A stretch of DNA of 64,000 nt from Spartobacteria bacterium (lineage in GTDB: Bacteria; Verrucomicrobiota; Verrucomicrobiia; Chthoniobacterales; UBA10450): contig PLCM01000021.1 in assembly GCA_003134765.1 (NCBI GenBank), forward strand, positions 57,275 to 121,274. The letters are read 5' to 3'. Position numbers and translations under genes: made by a program. This document shows positions 60,087-64,000 of this stretch, in pieces. The notes under the pieces are model-generated. The model had not been told where the DNA came from. It saw only the letters and a program-made list of their open reading frames with translations, and did no database searches. How positions within the stretch are numbered: the first letter of the stretch is position 1; each line of letters begins with the position of its first letter.

Positions 60087-60533
60087 ATGTCCACGAACAC
60101 CATCCGTCTTCATCGTGTCATCCGCGCTACGCCCGAGAAAATCTACCGGGCGTTCCTTGATGCCGATGCCAAAACCAAATGGCTTCCGCCAAACGGATTT
60201 ACCGGCAAGGTGCACCACCTGGAGGCGAAAGTCGGCGGCACCTTCAAAATGTCGTTCACCAACTTCACCACCGGCGCGAGTCATTCCTTTGGTGGAGAAT
60301 ACCTCGAGCTAACGCCCCACGAACGCATTCGCTACACCGACAAGTTTGACGATCCAAACCTGCCCGGGGAAATCCAGACGACCATTAACCTGAAGAACGT
60401 CTCCTGCGGCACCGAGCTGAGCATTCTGCAGGAAGGACTCCCCGCCGCCATTCCATCGGAGGCTTGCTATCTCGGCTGGCAAGAATCACTCATCCTCCTG
60501 GCGAAGCTCGTCGAGGCTGAAATTCCGGACTAA
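60087..60533 (+). CDS. SRPBCC (AHSA1-like) domain protein
   Basis: 148 residues, ATG 60087, with gaaaggag 10 bp upstream. Begins MSTNTIRLHRVIRATPEKIY, followed by RAFLDADAKTKWLPPNGFTG, the pattern of the Bet v 1/AHSA1 hydrophobic-cavity fold. KMSFTNFTTGASHSFGGEYL and ELTPHERIRYTDKF follow. Proteins of this type bind a lipophilic ligand or assist stress responses; no ligand is predictable. Normal length. Confidence 0.85.
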   Translation: MSTNTIRLHRVIRATPEKIYRAFLDADAKTKWLPPNGFTGKVHHLEAKVGGTFKMSFTNFTTGASHSFGGEYLELTPHERIRYTDKFDDPNLPGEIQTTINLKNVSCGTELSILQEGLPAAIPSEACYLGWQESLILLAKLVEAEIPD

Positions 60534-60553
60534 ACGGCGCAGAGTGGAGAATT

Positions 60554-60616
60554 GAAGGGCGTCTGTGTCAGACGCCAGATCGTGGGAAAATGGCGTTTCA
60601 CAGAAACGCCCTACAA
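60554..60616. repeat. GTAGGGCGTCTGTGTC-family palindrome
   Basis: gaagggcgtctgtgtcagac on the left, tggcgtttcacagaaacgcc plus ctacaa on the right; copy of 58922-58988. Confidence 0.75.
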
Positions 60617-60695
60617 AATAGCCATGCGACAGCGCGTAATTTTGTCGATTTCCTGAATCCAAACCTCAGGCAGGCTGCATCCATTCATTAGAGCC

Positions 60696-61088
60696 ATGGA
60701 AACTTCATACCCATCACCACCGCCTCTCAGCGCCTCCAACGTCTCCGCCGTCGCCAACGTGCGCACCTGGAGTGCGTTTTGTCACGCCAGCGCCCTGCTC
60801 GGCGTTCTTTTTCATTTCCCCGGGCACCTGCTCGGGCCGCTCATCGTCTGGCTGGTCAAACGCGACGACTCGCCCGCGATCGATGCGCACGGAAAAGAAG
60901 CGCTCAACTTCCAGATCTCGATGCTCATCTACAACGTTATCGCTGCGATTTTTTGCCTGGTCCTGATCGGCTTCTTTTTCCTGGCGATCCTTTGGGTCCT
61001 GAACGCCGTTTTCGTCATCATCGCCTCCATCGAGGCGAGCGACGGGAAATTCTATCGCTACCCGATGACGATCCGGTTCATTCAGTAG
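60696..61088 (+). CDS. DUF4870 membrane protein
   Basis: 130 residues. Two to three membrane helices: FCHASALLGVLFHFPGHLLG, LIYNVIAAIFCLVLIGFFFL, ILWVLNAVFVIIASIEAS. HGKEALNFQISML and YRYPMTIRFIQ are DUF4870 hallmarks. Function unknown. Stands alone. Confidence 0.88.
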   Translation: METSYPSPPPLSASNVSAVANVRTWSAFCHASALLGVLFHFPGHLLGPLIVWLVKRDDSPAIDAHGKEALNFQISMLIYNVIAAIFCLVLIGFFFLAILWVLNAVFVIIASIEASDGKFYRYPMTIRFIQ

Positions 61089-61165
61089 CCCAAACGCCTC
61101 GGCCCGGCGACAGTCCAAGAATCTACAAGACTCGACGGCCAATTTCCAACTCGCAAGAGGAAAAC

Positions 61166-61196
61166 TGTAGCAACGGCGCTCTGTCGCCGTTCCAAC
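61166..61196. repeat. Half palindromic element GTAGCAACGGCGCTCTG
   Basis: tgtagcaacggcgctctgtc then gccgttcc: a hairpin of the family that is complete at 62526-62597 and 63452-63515. No gene from 61089 to 61289. Confidence 0.6.
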
Positions 61197-61289
61197 GCGC
61201 AACTTCCAAGAGAATCTGCGTCCATCTGTGAAATCTGCGGATCCGAATTAACGATTACGCTCCGCATACCGGGGCGGCCAGAGCGCGGC

Positions 61290-62390
61290 CTATGAGGTCG
61301 CGGCGGAACGGACTGGAAGAGTGAAGTGAAACGTGCTGCCCTCTCCGAGCTTCGACTCGACCCAGATTCGGCCCGGATGCTCTTCGACCATCATTTTGGC
61401 AATGTAGAGTCCCAACCCGATGCCGCGACGATCCTGGCTGTTTATCTGGGAGAAACGCTCGAAGATAGTCCCAATCTTCTCCGGGGCGATGCCCGCTCCG
61501 GTGTCGCTGACGGAAACCTGCAGGTCTTTCCTTTCCGAGCCGGTTTGCGCGCAGCTCACGCAGATTTGACCTTTGGCCGGGGTGAACTTGATGGCGTTTC
61601 CGATCAGATTCGACAAGACCTGCACGACGCGGCTGCGGTCACAAACCACATCGCCACATCCAGCTTCAGGTTTTGCGGTCAAGGTTATCCCCTTGGAAAC
61701 AGCATCTCGTTGGAAATCCCCGACAACTTCCGTGATGATTTCGCTAATGTTATGCTTCTCGTAGTGGAGGATTAGCTTGCCGATGGCTATTCTTTCAATA
61801 TCCAGCAGATCTTGAATGAGCCGGAGCATTTCGCCCGCGCTTCTCTGGATGGACGCGGCGACCTCTTTCACATCCTTTTGCTCGCCCGGCTCTTCGAAGA
61901 GATTCTGCGCGGCCATGGAGATGTGGTTGAGAGGATTTCGCAAGTCATGGCTAACGATGGCCAGGAATTCTTCCCTGGTGGTAAGTGCCGTCTGGGTTTT
62001 TCGGTGGCTCTCTTGTTCCCGCGATAACAAGTCAGCGGACGACCTGGCAGATTCCTGATGATGGGTCCGGCCCATTTTGGTGGCGGCATCAGTGCGGAAT
62101 CGTTCGGCGTCGATGGCTTCGTCCGAGGTTTCTCTTTCAACGCGCAGTCTTTCGTCTCCCTCCGCCTGGCGTTCGGCGCCGCTCCGGCCCACATCCGCTC
62201 GGCCGAGATCGCGCGAAGCGTCGGAGTCGCTTCGACTTTGCCGTTTGGCCTCGTCGGCCTCGATTCGTTCCGCGTCCCGATTGACGTCTGCCTGGTGCTC
62301 GGAAGTTGAATCTGAGTCGCGGCGCGGCTCGCCGGCTGGGGGGTCTCCACCGCGCTCGTTTTGCTTTGAAGGTTCTTTCCCGGATGCCAT
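61290..62390 (-). CDS. Cytosolic sensor histidine kinase with acidic N-terminal coil
   Basis: 366 residues without membrane helices. Residues 1-135 are an unusual, highly charged Asp/Glu/Arg/Ser stretch, predicted coiled or disordered. HisKA: EFLAIVSHDLRNPLNHIS (H148). HATPase: N box NLIGNAIKFTP (261-271), G1 DTGAG (296-300), F box ERF (311-313), G2 GIGLGL (323-328). No response regulator gene is adjacent, so its partner is elsewhere. The lack of any sensing domain other than the charged region is notable. Confidence 0.88.
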   Translation of the reverse strand: MASGKEPSKQNERGGDPPAGEPRRDSDSTSEHQADVNRDAERIEADEAKRQSRSDSDASRDLGRADVGRSGAERQAEGDERLRVERETSDEAIDAERFRTDAATKMGRTHHQESARSSADLLSREQESHRKTQTALTTREEFLAIVSHDLRNPLNHISMAAQNLFEEPGEQKDVKEVAASIQRSAGEMLRLIQDLLDIERIAIGKLILHYEKHNISEIITEVVGDFQRDAVSKGITLTAKPEAGCGDVVCDRSRVVQVLSNLIGNAIKFTPAKGQICVSCAQTGSERKDLQVSVSDTGAGIAPEKIGTIFERFSQINSQDRRGIGLGLYIAKMMVEEHPGRIWVESKLGEGSTFHFTLPVRSAATS

Positions 62391-62525
62391 TTTCTTTGCC
62401 TACGCGTGTCGCGAGAGAGCGTTAATTATAGCAATATATTAGCAGCTCATCCAGCGAATTGAGCGGCGAGAATGGCGTGGCGAACATCCAACTCAGAAGA
62501 GAATCTGCGCTCGATGTGATCCCGC

Positions 62526-62597
62526 TGTAGCAACGGCGCTCTGTCGCCGTTCCGGAACCTAACGCCACGCCTCGACAGAGCGAGGCGGCTACAGCGC
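62526..62597. repeat. GTAGCAACGGCGC palindromic element
   Basis: tgtagcaacggcgctctgtc on the left, cgacagagcgaggcggctac on the right. Between the divergent histidine kinase and the spermidine-synthase-like gene; no gene lies in 62391-62663. Confidence 0.7.
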
Positions 62598-62663
62598 GAC
62601 TCAGACGAAGCTTTCGATAACATTTTCTTCGGCGAATCGCGCGCTTAGGGTGACCGATACGCG

Positions 62664-63386
62664 ATGAGCCGGGACTTCGAGGAGTTGGACTATAAACAGA
62701 CGCCGCTGGGGGAGTTGATCCTGCGGCGGCGGCGGATGATTTCGTTAGGCGGAATCGAGATTTATGAAGTGAAGCTTGGCGAGGCGTTCCTGATGTCGAG
62801 CCTGTTTCACGAGGTGGAAGAGGCGCTGGCACATTTGGGATTGGGGGAGTTGAAAGGCGAGAGTTGGGATGTGGTAGTGGGCGGGCTTGGGTTGGGATAC
62901 ACGGCGGTCGCGGCGCTGGAGCATCCGGAGGTCGCATCGCTCCTGGTCGTCGATGCGTTGCAGCCGGTAATCGAATGGCATCAGCGTGGGCTGGTGCCGC
63001 TCGGGGAAAGGCTCACCGGCGATCCACGCACGAGGATGTCGCAGGCGGATTTTTTTGAGCGTGCCCAATCGGTGGATGGCTTCGATCCGGGGCGGGCGGG
63101 GCGAAAGTTTCACGCGGTGCTTTTGGATATCGATCATTCGCCGCGCAACCTCCTGCACCCACGCAACGCAGCGTTTTACCAGGCGAATGGTTTACGCGCG
63201 CTCACGACGCATCTGCATTCCCGCGGCATCTTCGCGCTCTGGTCGGATGATCCGCCCGACGAAGAATTCCTAGAGCTCCTGGGTAATGCGTTTGCAACCG
63301 CGCGGGCGCATGTGGTCACGTTTCCAAACCCGCTGACCGAAGGTGAGTCAGCGAGCACGGTGTATGTGGCAGAGAAAGCGGAATGA
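62664..63386 (+). CDS. Spermidine-synthase-like methyltransferase-fold protein
   Basis: 240 residues. The N-terminus LDYKQTPLGELILRRRRMIS matches the beta-hairpin region of SpeE-like proteins. Nucleotide-loop GGLGLGYTAVAALEHPEVAS, acidic strand LLVVDALQPVIEWH, and AVLLDIDHSPRNLLHPRNAA with GLRALTTHLHSRGIFALWSD. A spermidine synthase catalytic Asp is not obvious, so this may be a diverged member with another substrate. Confidence 0.75.
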   Translation: MSRDFEELDYKQTPLGELILRRRRMISLGGIEIYEVKLGEAFLMSSLFHEVEEALAHLGLGELKGESWDVVVGGLGLGYTAVAALEHPEVASLLVVDALQPVIEWHQRGLVPLGERLTGDPRTRMSQADFFERAQSVDGFDPGRAGRKFHAVLLDIDHSPRNLLHPRNAAFYQANGLRALTTHLHSRGIFALWSDDPPDEEFLELLGNAFATARAHVVTFPNPLTEGESASTVYVAEKAE

Positions 63387-63390
63387 GATG

Positions 63391-63515
63391 GAGGGACGAC
63401 CTCCGTGTCGTCCCAAATTTCAGGGACGGGACAGAGCCCGTCCCTCCAACGCTAGCAGCAACGGCGCTCTGTCGCCGTTCGTTACGTACGCCTGGAGAGA
63501 GCGAGGCGGCTACAA
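63391..63515. repeat. Two adjacent palindromic elements after the SpeE-like gene
   Basis: ggagggacgacctccgtgtc and gggacgggacagagcccgtc (63391-63449), then agcaacggcgctctgtcgcc to gcgaggcggctacaac (63452-63515). Both families occur elsewhere in the window. Confidence 0.7.
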
Positions 63516-63553
63516 CGAACCAGTCGGGACGCAAAGGTCCCTCCCACATTGAG

Positions 63554-64000
63554 TTACGGACAGGTCACAGAGACCACAGTGCCGGTTCCGGGATGACCGG
63601 GGTTCGAATCATAACCCGGATCAACCTTCACGACGATGATCTTGCGGTTATTACCGGATATTACCGAGCCAGATTGAGAAGCTGAGCTGGTGGCGATCAC
63701 CGTGATGTAAGGCGGGATGGTGGGCGGCGGTCCCGAGCTATTTCCAGGGTCGCTCGTCCAGGCGCCGCCGCACGTCGGCGCGGTGGGACTCACCGAATTG
63801 GCAAAGCCTTTAAAGGACGAAGGCGCGGCGCTCAAGGTGAGGCCATTCATCTTCGACCACTGGTTGCCCCAGAAATAAACCTTGCGCCCGACGACGGCGT
63901 CGTCATCGCCAATTACGAAGCTGCCGTTCCTGGTCGGTCCGGGTGTCGGTGTCGGTGTTGGTGTCGGTGTTGGTGTTGGTGTTGGTGTTGGTGTCGGTGT
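63554..64000 (-). CDS. C-terminal part of a secreted Thr-Pro-linker protein (window edge)
   Basis: The minus-strand frame is open from the right edge to a stop at 63554. From the edge inward it encodes a (TP)n linker, GPTRNGSFVIGDDDAVVGRK, VYFWGNQWSKMNGLTLSAAP, SSFKGFANSV and a C-terminal NNRKIIVVKVDPGYDSNPGH ending in VTCP. The linker is like those of the island at 1-14 kb, but the end is not an A-B module, so it is a second type of C-terminal cap. The N-terminal domains lie outside the window. Confidence 0.7.
   Translation of the reverse strand, partial: TPTPTPTPTPTPTPTPTPTPGPTRNGSFVIGDDDAVVGRKVYFWGNQWSKMNGLTLSAAPSSFKGFANSVSPTAPTCGGAWTSDPGNSSGPPPTIPPYITVIATSSASQSGSVISGNNRKIIVVKVDPGYDSNPGHPGTGTVVSVTCP

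Overview
The window looks like a stretch of a Verrucomicrobiota genome, most likely a soil Spartobacteria/Chthoniobacterales-type organism. This is inferred from the GC-rich sequence, secreted proteins joined by long Thr-Pro/Ala-Thr linkers to a repeated C-terminal module, a FloA/alpha-2-macroglobulin/PBP1C envelope set, and many short palindromic repeat families scattered between and inside genes. No rRNA operon, phage, plasmid or CRISPR array is visible. Two tRNA-Leu genes (anticodons GAG and CAA) are present.

Region 1 (1-14.4 kb) is almost entirely on the minus strand and is a secreted-protein island: a partial exported protein, a DUF1573 protein, an S8 subtilisin-like protease, a CAP-domain protein, a HExxE-type metalloprotease with a free-standing propeptide-like partner, and a giant 14-kelch protein. 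Four of these unrelated catalytic or binding proteins end in the same two-copy module (called A-B here), and a stray 3' fragment of that module lies at 1022-1105. rmlD and a four-helix Cys-rich copper-storage-like gene sit among them. Region 2 (14.4-24 kb) holds a GntR-type regulator broken by one missing base, rmlB, an Agl23-like and a second polytopic membrane protein, then a minus-strand set of lipoprotein, FabZ-like dehydratase, GT2 glycosyltransferase and ChaN-like lipoprotein, a PHP-domain protein and tRNA-Leu(GAG). Region 3 (24-33 kb) has a GH13 glycosidase and the arginine operon argC-argJ-argB-argD-argF, interrupted by palindromic elements, one of them inside argJ.

Region 4 (33-45.5 kb) is envelope-related: floA with a small partner, a GT39-like membrane protein, DUF4189, and pbpC with an alpha-2-macroglobulin gene upstream, followed by tRNA-Leu(CAA). 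Region 5 (45.5-64 kb) carries three small secreted paralogues plus a fourth, truncated one, a CadC-like wHTH/TolB/TPR regulator, a tandem pair of esterase-like hydrolases with a gene-conversion patch, DUF885, an acetate transporter, a sigma/anti-sigma-like/PDZ/serine-hydrolase gene set, an AlkD-like protein, a SRPBCC protein, DUF4870, a cytosolic histidine kinase, a spermidine-synthase-like protein and the 3' end of another Thr-Pro-linker secreted protein.

The two most unusual themes are (i) the shared A-B C-terminal module, which behaves like a portable surface-attachment or sorting domain of unknown mechanism, and (ii) palindromic elements inserted in frame into conserved enzymes (GH13, argJ, rmlD and a membrane protein), similar in concept to Rickettsia palindromic elements. 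The best-defined element is 90 bp long; one copy lies in the GH13 gene and five lie between genes.
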